Below, piece by piece: positions 22,901-30,539 of a stretch of DNA of 64,000 bases. A program made the translations under genes and the position numbers. Location: assembly GCA_022414725.1 (NCBI GenBank), contig CM039462.1:15179245-15243244 (forward strand), given 5' to 3'. The DNA comes from Microglena sp. YARC (lineage: Eukaryota > Chlorophyta > Chlorophyceae > Chlamydomonadales > Chlamydomonadaceae). Numbering within the stretch: position 1 is the first letter of the stretch; each line of letters begins with the position of its first letter. Under the pieces are notes generated by a model. It made no database searches, had not been told where the DNA came from, and saw only the letters and a list, made by a program, of their open reading frames with translations.

Positions 22901-25780
22901 CCCATACCCCTGACCCCCTTTCCCTTCCCTCTCACCTCCCATGCCCCTGACCTCATGCCCCTTCCCTCTCACCTTCCCATTCCCCTGACCCCTTCTCATT
23001 CCCTCTCACCTCCCCATACCCCTGACCCCCTTCCCCTTCCCTCTCACCTCCCCATGCCCCTGACCCCATGCCCCTTCCCTCTCACCTCACCATTCCCCTG
23101 ACCCCCTTCTCATTCCCTCTCACCTCCCCATGCCCCTGACCCCATGCCCCTTCCCTCTCATCCCAGGATGCAGATTTTCACCAGGTAGCATCCGACCCCA
23201 GCAGTCTAGAGGCAGTCCAAGTGGACACTTGCAAAGCGCTGCTACAAGGGACAGGGGCCAAAGCATGTATGTGCAATGCAATCCACGCTGGCTCCATTGT
23301 AACTGACATGTGGCTGTTGGCGTCCAGCCCTGATGCAGTGGATGCGTTGCGCAATTCAGCTAAGCTAGTTTCAGCAAATCCTGATCCCTACTTCACCAAG
23401 GAATATCTCATTAAGTGGAGTGCAAGGTAGGCAGGCTTCGGAGGGGGGGTCTTGGCTGCTTAGCGCTAATAGCGCTATTAGGGCTAATTAGCGCTACAAT
23501 AAATCCCGTTTTTTAGCAATAACTAGAGGTGAAGAGAAGAAAATAGCACGTCGTCCTACGCAGCCCTACGTAGCCGGGCGTACGTAACCTACGTAGCTCT
23601 ACGTACGCAGCCCTACGTAGCCCGGTGTACGTACCCTACGTAGCCCTACTTCACCGATGAATATCTCATTGAGTGGTGTGCAAGGTAGGTAGTGTGGTTT
23701 GTAGCAGGGTACTACTTCTTGCCAAATTGGTCAGCGCTTAAAGCGCACAAACGTCAAATTGGTCAGCGCTTTTTGCCCTAAAAAGTGCAAAAACTGCGCG
23801 CTGCGCCCACAGGGAGTTGAAACAACCGCGCGAAACGCGCAGAGGGGCTTAAAAAGGCAGCGCGGCACCGCGCTGCCGCGCGCGCCTAGTAGTACCTTGG
23901 TTTGTAGGGCATGATCTTATTTTATTACCTCTCACCTCCCCATGCCCACCTCCCCCATGCCACTTCCTCCCACCCTCACCTACCCCCCCCCCCCCCCCCC
24001 CCCCCAAGCCAATGCCCAATTTCACCATTCCTCTCCCTCTCACCTCCACATACCCACCCACCCCACTGCTACTCCCTCTCACCCTCACCTACACCTGCCC
24101 CCAATGCTCTTCCCTCACATCCCCCCCCCCTCGGGCCAATGCTTATCTTGGCGCGCAATGTAGGTATTGTGGTTTGGCTAAGTGTCTGCTAAGGAAAGCC
24201 AAACAGAAAAGAATATGATATTGCCATTCCCTACTCCAGCCTCTTATGGCTGTTTGACTTATGTCTTGAAGAGATCAACATTAAAAAACAATTGAGCACA
24301 TTATCTTATTTTATTACCTCTTTCCTCCCCATGCCCACCCACCCACCCCCACTCCTCCCACCCTCACCTACACCTGCCCCCAATGCCTTTCCCTCCCCCC
24401 CCCCCCCCCCCCAGACAATGCCCACCTTCACCATATCTCTCCCTCACCTCCCCATACCCACTCCCCCCTGTTACTCCCTCTCACCCTCACCTTCCCACAA
24501 AGCAATGATATTTCCCCTCCCCCACCCACCCACCCACCCATCGGGCCGATACCCACCCACTCCACTGCCTCCCCCTCTCACCTCCCCATACCCGCCCGCC
24601 CCACTCCCACTCCCACTCCCTCTCCTTGTAGTAAGGTAATGATCACCCTTAAGTACGACACCGCCGCAAGCACTGAAGACAGCCCGACCTCAGCTCCTAA
24701 TCCTGCTAATGATGGTAATGGCAATGATAATGGCAATGACAATGGCAACGGCGATGATGGAGACAAGGGAGATGGTGGCAATGACTCCAGATCTAGCAGC
24801 AACACAGGCATCATTGTTGGCATTGTGCTTTTAATCGCGGTGCTAGCTGGATGCATCACTGCCATCTTCTTCCTCCTAAAGGACAAGAGGCAAATTAGAG
24901 CCAAATCCTACGGGAGCAACTCAGAGGACGAGGAGATGGGCAAACATGGGGGGGCTACGGACGCGCCCAAGCAGCGTCGCCTGAGCCGCGAGGACCCCGA
25001 TATTCTCAAGGGGGTCCCGAAGGAGGGAGACCCCAAGAGCCGCACCAACTTCAACAAACTATTCGCTAACCATGAGGAAGAGGATGATGACGTGGGGGCT
25101 GGGGAGGGGGGCGATACATCGAGGGCGGACGGGGTCGTGGTGGAGCTGGCGGGTGGGGGGAGTTCCACACCTTACCAGGCGCGGCCTCCACCTCTGACGC
25201 GGCCATAATCCGCGTTTCGCCCCAAAAACACGCCCTGGCCAGACAGCAGAGCCTGCATGCCCCAAGCAACCAAGGGAGCTTGCAGTATGCCTCAAGCCTG
25301 CAGAGCAAGACATCAGTGGGAAGGAGCTCCTCTTTGAATCACCAGGGCTCCCTTGGGGGCAGGTTGACTGAGACAAGGAGCACTGGCCGGTCTAGCCAAT
25401 CTAGCAACCCCCGGCATGCCGGCACTGCTTTTGCCAACCCCGGTAGTGACATGGCGTGGTCTGGGTCTGAAAGGTCCTCCATGCCGGAGGCGCGCACTGG
25501 TGCAGCGGGTCAGGGCCTATCCCCCTCCTCCTCCAGCCGCTACAGTGTTGGTGGGGGGGGAGAGCGTGCGGGTCTCAGAACGTATGCATCTGCGAGGATG
25601 GGGGAAGGTGTGGAACACTCCACGTCAGAAGGAAAGCCTCCACTGCAAACCAGCATGTCTGGTGGAGCCCCTCCACCTAGGAAGCTACCGCAGCTGAATG
25701 CGACCGAGTCCCTGCAAAAGCGGATCGAGACGTTGGGCAGCAGTGCCCTGCCTGCTCCTGCAGGGGGGGCGTGGTTTTAA
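11742..25780 (+). CDS. Gene A: membrane-anchored Pro-rich surface protein (eight exons)
   Basis: Exons: 11742-11799, 15446-15505, 17672-17773, 18782-18814, 20112-20931, 21351-21709, 23167-23426 and 24632-25780, about 947 codons. Intron phases run 1,1,1,1,1,0,2 and match gene B. In order the product has a signal peptide (FLLCVFIFIQALLVSA), short acidic and Tyr/Pro segments, globular domain 1, a Pro-rich stretch, a second Pro/Arg/Ser stretch, globular domain 2, a transmembrane helix and an acidic Ser-rich cytoplasmic tail. Domain 1 (FDSLESAEAMRNAL) and domain 2 (SSPDAVDALRNSA) share a pattern. Such architecture suggests a cell-surface or matrix anchor; the exact role is unknown. Compared with gene B there is an in-frame TAG in exon 5 and a one-G loss in exon 8. 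These are either sequencing errors or early decay. Confidence 0.7.
12361..12580. repeat. GAT/GAC trinucleotide array in intron 1 of gene A
   Basis: About 220 bp of almost pure GATGAT. It gives long Met, Ser or His frames on both strands, all of which are artefacts. A 1.5 kb counterpart lies at 31685-33185 in gene B, followed by the same unique sequence (CCTTACTGGACTC). Confidence 0.9.
12711..12890. mobile_element. hAT-like MITE (family 1), copy 3
   Basis: Left end CAGAGTACTAC, right end GTAGTACCCTG, flanked by ATCAGGAT (12703-12710) and ATCTGGAT (12891-12898). It lies in intron 1 of gene A, just after the GAT array. Gene B has no insertion at the matching place (33390-33430). Confidence 0.8.
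13310..13550 (-). repeat. Dispersed GC-rich repeat, minus-strand copy
   Basis: The reverse complement matches 10993-11200: GCGTCGCAAGC, GGCGGAGTGT, GGCAACGGAA, GACCGTTGGCTGACGTGT and a GGGGGCTCCCGCC block. It lies in intron 1 of gene A. The 106 to 134 codon frames over it are shadows. Confidence 0.6.
13662..14860. repeat. Cluster of short tandem repeats in intron 1 of gene A
   Basis: In order: a TCTATG hexamer array (13665-13790); three copies of a 55-65 bp unit with AAATAAAAACAGTGTACTGC (13828-14025); an R3 repeat (14052-14112); a GGTGATGAAAAAAAACAT array (14180-14300); GTTGATTCTGTT units (14340-14420); and a TATTA/TATCA array (14530-14830). No gene is seen here. Confidence 0.85.
14870..15445 (+). 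repeat. Acceptor-side array of gene A exon 2
   Basis: Four copies of intron end plus exon start (CCAACTGACCAAT, AATTGCAGCTCTGCTGGT, then TCAGTTGGAAG) occur near 14884, 15120, 15330 and 15441, separated by CATTACATTGCATTA runs. Only the last leads into the open exon at 15446. The earlier ones diverge into intron after 20-30 bases. Confidence 0.8.
15446..15505 (+). CDS. Gene A exon 2: end of signal peptide
   Basis: A 60-base exon, phase 1 on both sides, between acceptor AATTGCAG and donor GTAAGAC. Joined to exon 1 it reads ALLVSAGSEKDIQGNDIADA, giving the small residues needed for signal-peptide cleavage. The gene B counterpart at 35593 starts with the same ALL motif. Confidence 0.75.
15506..15960 (+). 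repeat. Donor-side array of gene A exon 2
   Basis: About nine units descend from the exon end and donor (ATATAGCGGATGCAGGTAAGACTC). They read ATATAGTGGATACCCGTAAGACTC or variants such as ATACCAGTGAGACTC, with GTAAGAC, GTATGAC or GTGAGAC at the donor place. Unit length is about 50-65 bp. Confidence 0.7.
16012..16080 (+). repeat. Dispersed repeat R3 (ACTTGGTTACATGGCTCCAGCC family)
   Basis: A roughly 65-75 bp repeat reads TTGAACTTGGTTACATGGCT, CCAGCC, a short spacer, GGCTGCTCGCCGTCTTCGGC and AGTAACATAA. It is partly palindromic around the GGCTG/CAGCC pair. Other copies: 4213-4288, 5925-5983, 8781-8856, 10494-10552, 14052-14112, 18468-18545, 36030-36098, 38465-38525, 47665-47730 and 62197-62268; heads alone occur near 19170 and 39445. 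The class is unknown. Confidence 0.7.
16085..16255 (+). repeat. Short tandem repeat in intron 2 of gene A
   Basis: Five units of about 37 bp built from ACCAATTCAACCAATTCATTG and TTTTTGGATCCTA. A single related unit occurs at 36108-36140 in gene B. Confidence 0.75.
16583..16793 (+). mobile_element. tRNA-derived SINE, full-length-looking copy
   Basis: The head carries an RNA polymerase III A box (TGGTGTAGTGG, 16593-16603) and B box (GTTCGACTC, 16637-16645), about 33 bases apart, within a tRNA-like fold ending GGGGGTTCGACTCCCCC. The body contains CAACCGCGATGG, GTCCAGTTGAGGTAGGAGAC, CGCTCCCCACC and CACCAGGCGTTATCATTAC and ends in a T run. The body recurs at 18265-18377, 58279-58372 (minus) and 62339-62455, so this is a mobile family and not a functional tRNA gene. 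Confidence 0.8.
17100..17671 (+). repeat. Acceptor-side array of gene A exon 3
   Basis: Four units of about 150-190 bp each repeat an intron end (ACCGATCCACCACTCTTTGCAG) and the start of exon 3 (AATGGGTGGAATCC, TACCCATACTACCCGGATCC). Copies begin near 17168, 17361, 17513 and 17672. Only the last keeps the exon end. The frames across the array are open by chance of repetition. Confidence 0.8.
17672..17773 (+). CDS. Gene A exon 3: Tyr/Pro-rich segment
   Basis: A 102-base exon, phase 1 on both sides, acceptor CTCTTTGCAG, donor GTAAGT. It encodes EWVESPLLPWYPYYPDPP and then PPLPPSPPG. The gene B counterpart (36810-36902) shares EW, NYPYYP and PPLPPSPPG. The Pro-rich end suggests a site for hydroxyproline-linked glycosylation. 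Confidence 0.7.
17774..18060 (+). repeat. Donor-side array of gene A exon 3
   Basis: Three further copies of the exon end plus donor (CACTTCCCCCAAGTCCTCCC then GGTAAGTCCCTCTCAGAAG) follow the real donor. They are joined by AAATTTGAATTTAAATT runs and TTGCTCACATGGA, related to repeat R3. Both sides of this exon are amplified. Confidence 0.8.
18061..18255. mobile_element. hAT-like MITE (family 1), copy 4
   Basis: Ends CAGGGTACTAC and GAAGTACCCTG with a perfect 8-bp target duplication GTCCCTCT (18053-18060 and 18256-18263). It landed in the last unit of the exon 3 donor array. Gene B lacks it. Confidence 0.9.
18265..18377 (+). mobile_element. SINE fragment (body only)
   Basis: Matches the body of the SINE at 16583 (CAACCGTGATGGT, GTCCAGTTGAGGTAGGAGAC, CACCAGGCGTTATCATTAC) but lacks the tRNA-like head. 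It lies directly after the MITE. Confidence 0.75.
18604..18740 (+). repeat. CATATCAAC array before gene A exon 4
   Basis: About 14 units of 9 bp, CATATCAAC with some CATAACAAC. The same 9-mer makes a 420-bp array at 38578-39005 before the matching exon of gene B. The frames across it (repeating Ile-Asn-His or Tyr-Gln-Pro) are artefacts. Confidence 0.9.
18782..18814 (+). CDS. Gene A exon 4: 33-base microexon
   Basis: Acceptor CTACACTTGCAG, donor GTAAGT, phase 1 on both sides. It encodes EEDYPDWPASP. The gene B copy at 39054-39086 differs by one silent change, so selection on this very short exon is likely. Confidence 0.75.
18935..19180 (+). repeat. TTGAACTTGAACTTGGATTT array
   Basis: About 240 bp of six-base variants TTGAAC, TTGGAT and TTGAAT, ending in the head of an R3 repeat. 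It opens long frames on both strands that are not genes. Confidence 0.85.
19310..20030. repeat. C-rich and ACAT repeats in intron 4 of gene A
   Basis: A poly-C run (19313-19333), C-rich units with CACACACCTTCCAGCTATCT repeated about three times (19590-19690), units of CCCTTCCTCTTCCCCTTCACTT (19750-19850) and an ACAT tetramer run (19950-20023). The frames here on both strands are low complexity. Confidence 0.8.
20112..20931 (+). CDS. Gene A exon 5: globular domain 1 and Pro-rich stretch
   Basis: Acceptor TTATTCTGCAG, donor GTAAGTCACGG, phase 1 on both sides as in gene B. The frame is clear from about 20156 (LPGSVFIRPAGS) through FDSLESAEAMRNAL to DSDKVLGWEYVEQPSLC. After that the Pro-rich part reads best in another frame (PSPPPRPPPSPQPP, then RPNYPQLPPPR), so at least one indel or an unseen short intron lies between. 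Near the start, CCC where gene B has CCCC leads into a TAG. Three single-base losses between 20150 and 20200 restore the frame. Confidence 0.6.
20932..21350 (+). repeat. Edge copies between gene A exons 5 and 6
   Basis: At 21119-21172 an extra copy of the exon 5 end with donor occurs (AGAAGGCCTCGCTACCCTCA, ACCACCACCACGTAAGTC). At 21196-21225 an extra copy of the exon 6 acceptor occurs (CCCTTGCAGCCAGCCCTCCA). Gene B has the same pair at 40640-40690 and 40735-40760, with the exon 5 donor copy mutated to GCAATT. Confidence 0.7.
21351..21709 (+). CDS. Gene A exon 6: Pro/Ser/Arg-rich linker
   Basis: Acceptor TCCCTTGCAG, donor GTAGGTG, phase 1 in and 0 out. The whole 359 bases are open in the required frame, with PSPPPPLPPGQVIPPSPPSP, TRPRRSRPPRPNIPAPNPPW and ending SPPWAPDTMIKLLVVLL. 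It has no ATG at its start, so it is easily missed as an ORF. The frame is equally open in gene B (40833-41182). The last residues join domain 2 in phase 0. Confidence 0.75.
21710..22560 (+). repeat. Donor-side array of gene A exon 6
   Basis: More than 20 units of about 31-36 bp repeat the exon end and donor (CTGCTAGTCGTACTGCTG then GTAGGTGAACAAA or GTAGGTGAAAGAGGT). Nearly all keep a usable GTAGGTG. Gene B has only about three units (41183-41300). Reading past the true donor soon meets TGA. Confidence 0.85.
22680..23160 (+). repeat. Pyrimidine minisatellite before gene A exon 7
   Basis: Units of about 60 bp combine CCCTCTCACCTCCCCATGCC, CCTGACCCC and CTTCCC. The last unit is the polypyrimidine tract of the acceptor itself (TTCCCTCTCATCCCAG). 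The gene B array (41760-43010) has the same unit and is 1.25 kb long. Confidence 0.85.
23167..23426 (+). CDS. Gene A exon 7: globular domain 2
   Basis: Acceptor CTCATCCCAG, donor GTAGGC, phase 0 in and 2 out. The 260 bases encode DADFHQVASDPSSLEAVQVD, two Cys in AKACMC, then IHAGSIVTDMWLLASSPDAV and NPDPYFTKEYLIKW. The AGS-I-V strand followed by S-P-D-A-V-D-A-L-R looks like a small alpha/beta ectodomain of SEA type; that is an inference. Gene B differs by few residues. Confidence 0.75.
23455..23696 (+). repeat. TACGTA-rich block and displaced exon 7 end
   Basis: At 23455-23500 TAGCGCTA/AGCGCTAT palindromes occur. At 23550-23645 CCTACGTAG, GTACGTA and CCCTACG words repeat. At 23644-23690 a 45-bp copy of the exon 7 end follows (CTACTTCACCGATGAATATC, GTGTGCAAGGTAGGTAG). 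Its ACCGATG matches gene B and not the adjacent gene A exon (ACCAAGG). Confidence 0.7.
23705..23899. mobile_element. hAT-like MITE (family 1), copy 5
   Basis: Ends CAGGGTACTAC and GTAGTACCTTG, target duplication GTTTGTAG (23697-23704 and 23900-23907). The empty site is preserved in gene B at about 43300 (GTGTGGTTTGTAGTACATGATC), which carries a single GTTTGTAG. Confidence 0.95.
24632..25780 (+). CDS. Gene A exon 8: transmembrane helix and cytoplasmic tail
   Basis: Acceptor CTCCTTGTAG at 24631, phase 2 in, completing an AGT codon. It encodes an Asn/Asp/Gly linker, the helix GIIVGIVLLIAVLAG followed by KDKRQ, then an acidic, Ser-rich tail with LSREDPDILKGVPKEGD and NKLFANHEEE. At 25155-25160 there are six G where gene B has seven. 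As written the frame ends at 25208. With one more G it would match gene B to the TAA at 25780. Confidence 0.7.
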
Positions 25781-26520
25781 GGGAACCTTCCCATTGGCTT
25801 GAGCTGGGGAAGCCTACTCTGGGGGGTTCGCTTTAGCCCCCGCACTCTAGGACCCCTCAGGATCCCGGGGCTGAAGCCCACAGTTCCACCCATGTCTGCC
25901 TGCCAGTCTGCATGTCTGTGTCTCTGCCTGTCTGTCGCAGTTTGAACGATTTCGGCCACCTCCTAGCTAGAGATCTAGTATCCAGTATCCAGTAGATCCA
26001 GTATCCAGTCAATCCAGTAGATCCAGTATCCGGCATGTTGACGGCTTCAGCATCTGTATTCTCTGTTTCTCCCTTCACCTTCACGCCGCTTGACCTGCCC
26101 ATAAAATGGCATGTTGTGGCGTCGCTCTAGATTCTGACACCTTTTTTGCCCCACTTCCTCACACCTCTACCACTCCCTTCTGCCCACCCTAGCCTCCTCA
26201 CATAGTGTTGTTGTCCAAGGACCCCCTTCTGCCCCCCATAGCCTCCTCACATAGTGGTGTTGTCTGAGGACCCCCAACGAATAGCTTCCTTAAGCCACGC
26301 CGCCCGGCATTCTGTGTTCACTGTTTCTTTTTGTGCGACGCGTGGGTCCGGCTAAAATAGTCAGAAATACCCCCCCAACCCTATGGGCTCTCTCGGTTCG
26401 GAAGGCAGCGTGTCGCACTGGGGTCACACTGAGTCACACAAAGTCACTCAATTTGCGACGCATCGGGAGAAACAAACATTGTCTATATTGGCTGTGCTAA
26501 CTCTTCTTGCAGCAACTGCT
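25781..26520 (+). other. 3' flank of gene A, conserved with gene B flank
   Basis: No coding signal. Blocks are shared with 45180-45410: CAGTATCC, GGCATGTTGACGGCTTCAGC, CGCGTGGGTCCGGCTAA, CTCAATTTGCGACGC, AAACAAACATTGTC and GGCTGTGCTAACTCTTCTTG. The last is followed by CAG and looks like a branch point plus acceptor. This marks the right end of the A/B duplication. Confidence 0.6.
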
Positions 26521-27220
26521 ACACTTGACAAGCGCTCGTTGACATTGACGAGGCGACGCTAGCACAGTCACTCAGTCACTAGCTGGCTGACGGTACCATA
26601 AGCCGTACCATAACAACAACCACTTGTTGACAATGACAAGCCGACGCTAGCGCAGTCACTCAGTCACTAGCTGGCTGACGGTACCATAAGCCGTACCATA
26701 ACAACAACCACTTGTTGACAATGACAAGCCGACGCTAGCGCAGTCACTCAGTCACTAGCTGGCTGGCGGTCTCAGTCACTAGCTGACTGCCGCATGGTAA
26801 GGCCTATAAGCCATACCATAACAACAAGCGCTCGTTGACCTTGACGAGCCGACGTTAGCGCAGGGGACGATGGACAGCGTAGATGGGCCCAAACCTTTTG
26901 TAGACAGCAGCTGCTGGTCTCGTAGAGTTATTGCATTACAATTCGATAGGCAAGATATGTTGCATATCATTGAGTAGCAGCGCAACCTAGGTGGCGAAGT
27001 ACACCAGAGGTACAACCGACTGGCGTGGACTCAGTCACTATTTGGCCGGCGGTCTCAGTCACTAGCTGACTGCCGCAGGGTACGGCCTATTAGCCATACC
27101 ATAACAACAAGCGCTCGTTGACATTGAAGAGCCGACGCTAGCGCAGTAACTCAGTCACTAGCTGGCTGACGGTACCATAAGCCGTACCATAACAACAAGC
27201 GCTTGTTGACATTGACGAGC
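26520..27220. repeat. About 94-bp minisatellite
   Basis: Five or six units contain CTAGCTGGCTGACGGTACCA, TAAGCCGTACCATAACAACA and GTTGACAATGACAAGCCGAC, then GCTAGCGCAGTCACTCAGTC. They are interrupted at about 26860-27010 by unrelated sequence. No counterpart is seen after gene B. Confidence 0.8.
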
Positions 27221-27229
27221 CAAACTTGA

Positions 27230-27612
27230 TGCCATATGATCTGAATTGTGGTCATCCCCCAATCAGTGTTTTTCGTGCAAAACACGATTATTACTGTTCC
27301 TTCGCGAAACTACCCAACGGCATCTGAGGCCTAGGTAATGTTTTCGAACTCGCACAACGTTGTCTTGAGCATCGGACACGACAAATTATTAATGTTTCTG
27401 GTCGACCCAAATGCTGCCTGCAGCATCAGCATGCTCGATTAATGTTTTGCATCAGCCAGACTGTTGGCTCTGGCATCGTGCCTCCCGCATTCCCAATGGC
27501 AGCATGCCTTGGCCAGATCACCAGGGTGACACTCTGGACAGATTCCCACCAGGACACCCCGTCTCCGGGAGGAGGAGGAGAAACTTCAAAATTGAGGCCA
27601 CGCCAAATAACT
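27230..27612 (+). repeat. Dispersed repeat R2, copy 1
   Basis: Diverged but collinear with 37140-37510: GATTATTAATG-like, GTTTTCGA(A/G)CTC, TTAATGTTTCTGG, CATTGGCCAGATC or CTTGGCCAGATC, AGGGTGACA, CACCAGGACACC and TTGAGGCCACGCC. The family is unknown and the short frames over it are not conserved. Confidence 0.6.
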
Positions 27613-27859
27613 AGGGTGCAGCAAAGGACCGATAGATCTTTATAGATATCTCATATATAGAGAGATGTTTATAGATATGTCGGCGCGACGCCGATAGATC
27701 TATCGATACCCTGTGTTTAACACACACCCTGGTCCTGATAGATCTATATAGATGTATCTAGGCCGTTCGCGTTGTTGACTGTTGCTGAAACTTGCAATTC
27801 TCTTTCCCTTCATGCGTCCCTCTTCAAATTTGTGCGTCAGCACGTTTTGCATTCCTTAC

Positions 27860-28516
27860 TGCCCGGCACTGAGCCTCCAGGTCCCATTGGCTGAACACAG
27901 AAAGAATGAGGGTGGTGGATAGAGCACACATCCCTCGCTCAATGAGACACTGTCAAATGTGTGGGTTCCAAAAACCTGAGGATGAAATGCATATGTTTGA
28001 GTGCCCTTTTTATAATGATATTCGCCTCCGCTACCAGAAGCTGTTTACAGATATTTATAGGCATGTCCATGAGGATACCAACTTAACCGTATGGAATGTG
28101 GAATTCTGCGATTCCACATTCAGAACCTTTATGAATGGAAATGGCACTAAGTCTTTTTGGAGCAACCTAGCCGACTATCTTTCTACTTGTAGAAGAGCAA
28201 GACAGGAAGCCCTGGACTGCTTAGTGGCACCGTAATTTATCATCCCTTTTTTTCTTCTTCTTGTGACTTCTCATTTGTTAGCTTCTTACCTCCGCCACTG
28301 TAAGTGGTTGAGATCTGGGTCCGGCTCTAAGGGGTTTAATACCTACGCCACCAAAACGGTGGTTGGGAGTTTGGTTTGTTTGTCCTCGACACACCCCTGA
28401 TGTAATGGGGGTTTTTGCTTTGTGGGTGCTTTTTCTTTTTGTTTAAAGCACAGAGTCTCATACACCCTCGCAGTGTCAAGTAGACTTTAACATGTAATGT
28501 AATGTAATGTAATGTA
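27860..28516 (+). mobile_element. 3' end of a non-LTR retrotransposon (LINE)
   Basis: The last 110 codons of an ORF (27906-28235) carry a CX2C-X9-HX3C zinc-finger-like motif (CQMCGFQKPEDEMHMFEC) preceded by WLNTER. This motif is typical of the C-terminal end of many reverse-transcriptase ORFs. A 3' UTR follows (CGCCACCAAAACGGTGGTTG, GTCAAGTAGACTTTAACATG) and ends in four TAATG repeats. A stop lies in frame upstream at about 27870, so the element is 5'-truncated and dead. Minus-strand pieces of the same UTR occur at 34118-34306 and 29034-29113. Confidence 0.75.
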
Positions 28517-29030
28517 AGAGGGGACGACCGCAGAAAAGCGCAATCATCCGCACCAACTTGTGTAGCTTCCGCGCTCCCTCCAGAACAGGTTAATTGCGCC
28601 CCCTAATCCAAGTCGCGAAGCTGTATCTGAGCGAGAAGCAAGGGCTCTGAGGCGATTCCGCAGGAAATGTCTGTTATCAGGTTGTTGTGATGGCACACCC
28701 TCACCAGTGAAAGTCAGATCACATACAGACCTGGTTGGCAGGCTGCTCACTAACATAAGCACATGGGACATAACCATACATCCTTTCCTCCATACATACC
28801 AGTCCCATGAAGCCCAATTAAATCGTTCATCGCTCGCGCTATCGAGTGATTTTATATTGTCTGAGATTTGCATAACCACAAATCATAAATGCTTATGAGA
28901 GTTGATATGTGTTGCCAATGAACTTATCATTGCAGCATCTTAGTCTATTGCCTTTAGGGGATGATTCAGGGTGACTGCAAAATGTGTCCATGTAGCCCTA
29001 CAAGTCTACTACCCTAGCGAAGTGATCGCG
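28517..29030. other. Unassigned single-copy stretch
   Basis: No splice-consistent exon, repeat family or RNA gene was found. Short frames on both strands (61-111 codons) lack recognisable motifs. Confidence 0.5.
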
Positions 29031-29033
29031 GCA

Positions 29034-29113
29034 TTACATTACATTACATTACATTACATTACATTGCATTACATTACATTACATTACATGTTAAAGTCTA
29101 CTTGACACTTGGC
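29034..29113 (-). mobile_element. LINE tail fragment
   Basis: About 55 bp of CATTACATTA pentamers, then CATGTTAAAGTCTACTTGAC, the reverse complement of the LINE 3' terminus at 28475-28516. An extremely 5'-truncated insertion. Confidence 0.75.
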
Positions 29114-29248
29114 ATGATGATGATGATGAATTGATGATGTATTCGAGATTAATGTTTACAGCCAACTTTTTTTCAGCCAACTCTGGGCTGCTCACTGTTT
29201 TCCTTTTACAAGTCCCCCTGTGCGATACCCACAAAAACGAGGGAGCAC

Positions 29249-29443
29249 CAGGGTACTTCAAATGGCCAAATTGGCCAGCGCTTTAGCGCACTTGAAAACA
29301 AAAAAACTGCGCTTTGTAGTTCAAAAAGCGCAAAAATTGCTTGCTGCGCCCACAGGGGGGTGCAAAAAACTGCGCTTTAAGCGCAGAGGGGGTCAAAAAG
29401 TCAGCGCTCAAAAGCGCAAAAGCGCGCGCTTTGAATTACCCTG
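29249..29443. mobile_element. hAT-like MITE (family 1), copy 6
   Basis: Ends CAGGGTACTTC and GAATTACCCTG, perfect target duplication GGGAGCAC (29241-29248 and 29444-29451). Close to copy 7 in the interior (GCGCAGAGGGGGTCAAAAAG), so the two form a subfamily. Confidence 0.92.
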
Positions 29444-29451
29444 GGGAGCAC

Positions 29452-30410
29452 ACTATGACATTAAACAAAATTATACAGTTTAAAGCCTTTTCCAGGACAT
29501 GATGTATGCTGAATTGCTGATGATGCTGATGATGGGTTGGCATGGAGGCTATATAGTGACCGTTTCGATTGTGACCGCGCCGTCAGCAAGCTTAGCAAGT
29601 GATTATTGAACTTCAAAAAATTGAAGGCACAGGGCACCTTAATAGGATGCAGCCTTCATGTAATACAAATCCCAGAGTTTTCAGAGGCCTCCTTGACGTC
29701 CTGATATACCAGTTTTGTTTTTCTGTATATAGATGTATCGGTCGGGGCCATATATATACTGGTATATTTGCCGCACCCTACAAATAATAACCTCGTCATG
29801 GGGCTACCTGAACCCTCACTTGCTGTTACTCAGATATGGATGCGCCATCCTCCCAACCAAGAAAAAAAGCTTACGTTTACTGCAGCGTCAGCCATCAAGC
29901 ATCTATTGACAGAATGTTGGCCAGGGGGTATTAAGGCTAGGGGTCGGCTCTGTTATATAATATTAGTGAATAAATAATATTATATAATATTAGTCGGACG
30001 AGCCTTCTCACCAGAATTTCAAATTTATTTGAAAAACTAATGTTATTGTGACACTGTGATAATATTAGTTTTTCAAACACTAATTTTAGTTGCCGTCCCC
30101 TAATTAAGGCGCCCTGCAGCCCATGCTCCTCTGTGTATGGCAGAGATGTGGTGCTCAGGCCTGACTCTGACACTCTTAGAAATGTAAATTGAACCTGAAT
30201 TAGTTGTTAGAGACTCCAGCATGAAGCTGGTCTCGAATCCTGATTCCTTTGAAGGTAGGAAATACCGAAGACATTTGATTAAGAAATGAAATAAGAATCG
30301 CACAATTAAATTATCGTCCCATATGAGATGATGGTTGGTCGGCTTCCATAGAGATGCGGAAAATTTGAAGAATTTGAAGAAATCGCGTAAGGTCTGAGCC
30401 CCCTAGGGGG
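29452..30410. other. Unassigned stretch with an AT-rich hairpin
   Basis: No gene supported. At 30028-30077 TTTGAAAAACTAAT and ATTAGTTTTTCAAA form a perfect 14-bp inverted repeat around a 22-base centre. AATATTAG/ATAATATTAG repeats lie just upstream (29955-29995). Confidence 0.5.
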
Positions 30411-30539
30411 GCGACCAACGATGGTCGTATCGTTCCCGTCCCCAATGAGGTCCCAACCTCCGTACTACACCAGTACAACCGGAGGAGGAGGCGGAGGAAA
30501 CAAGGACGGTCACGTTCAGGGTCCCTCTGGTCACGTCCC

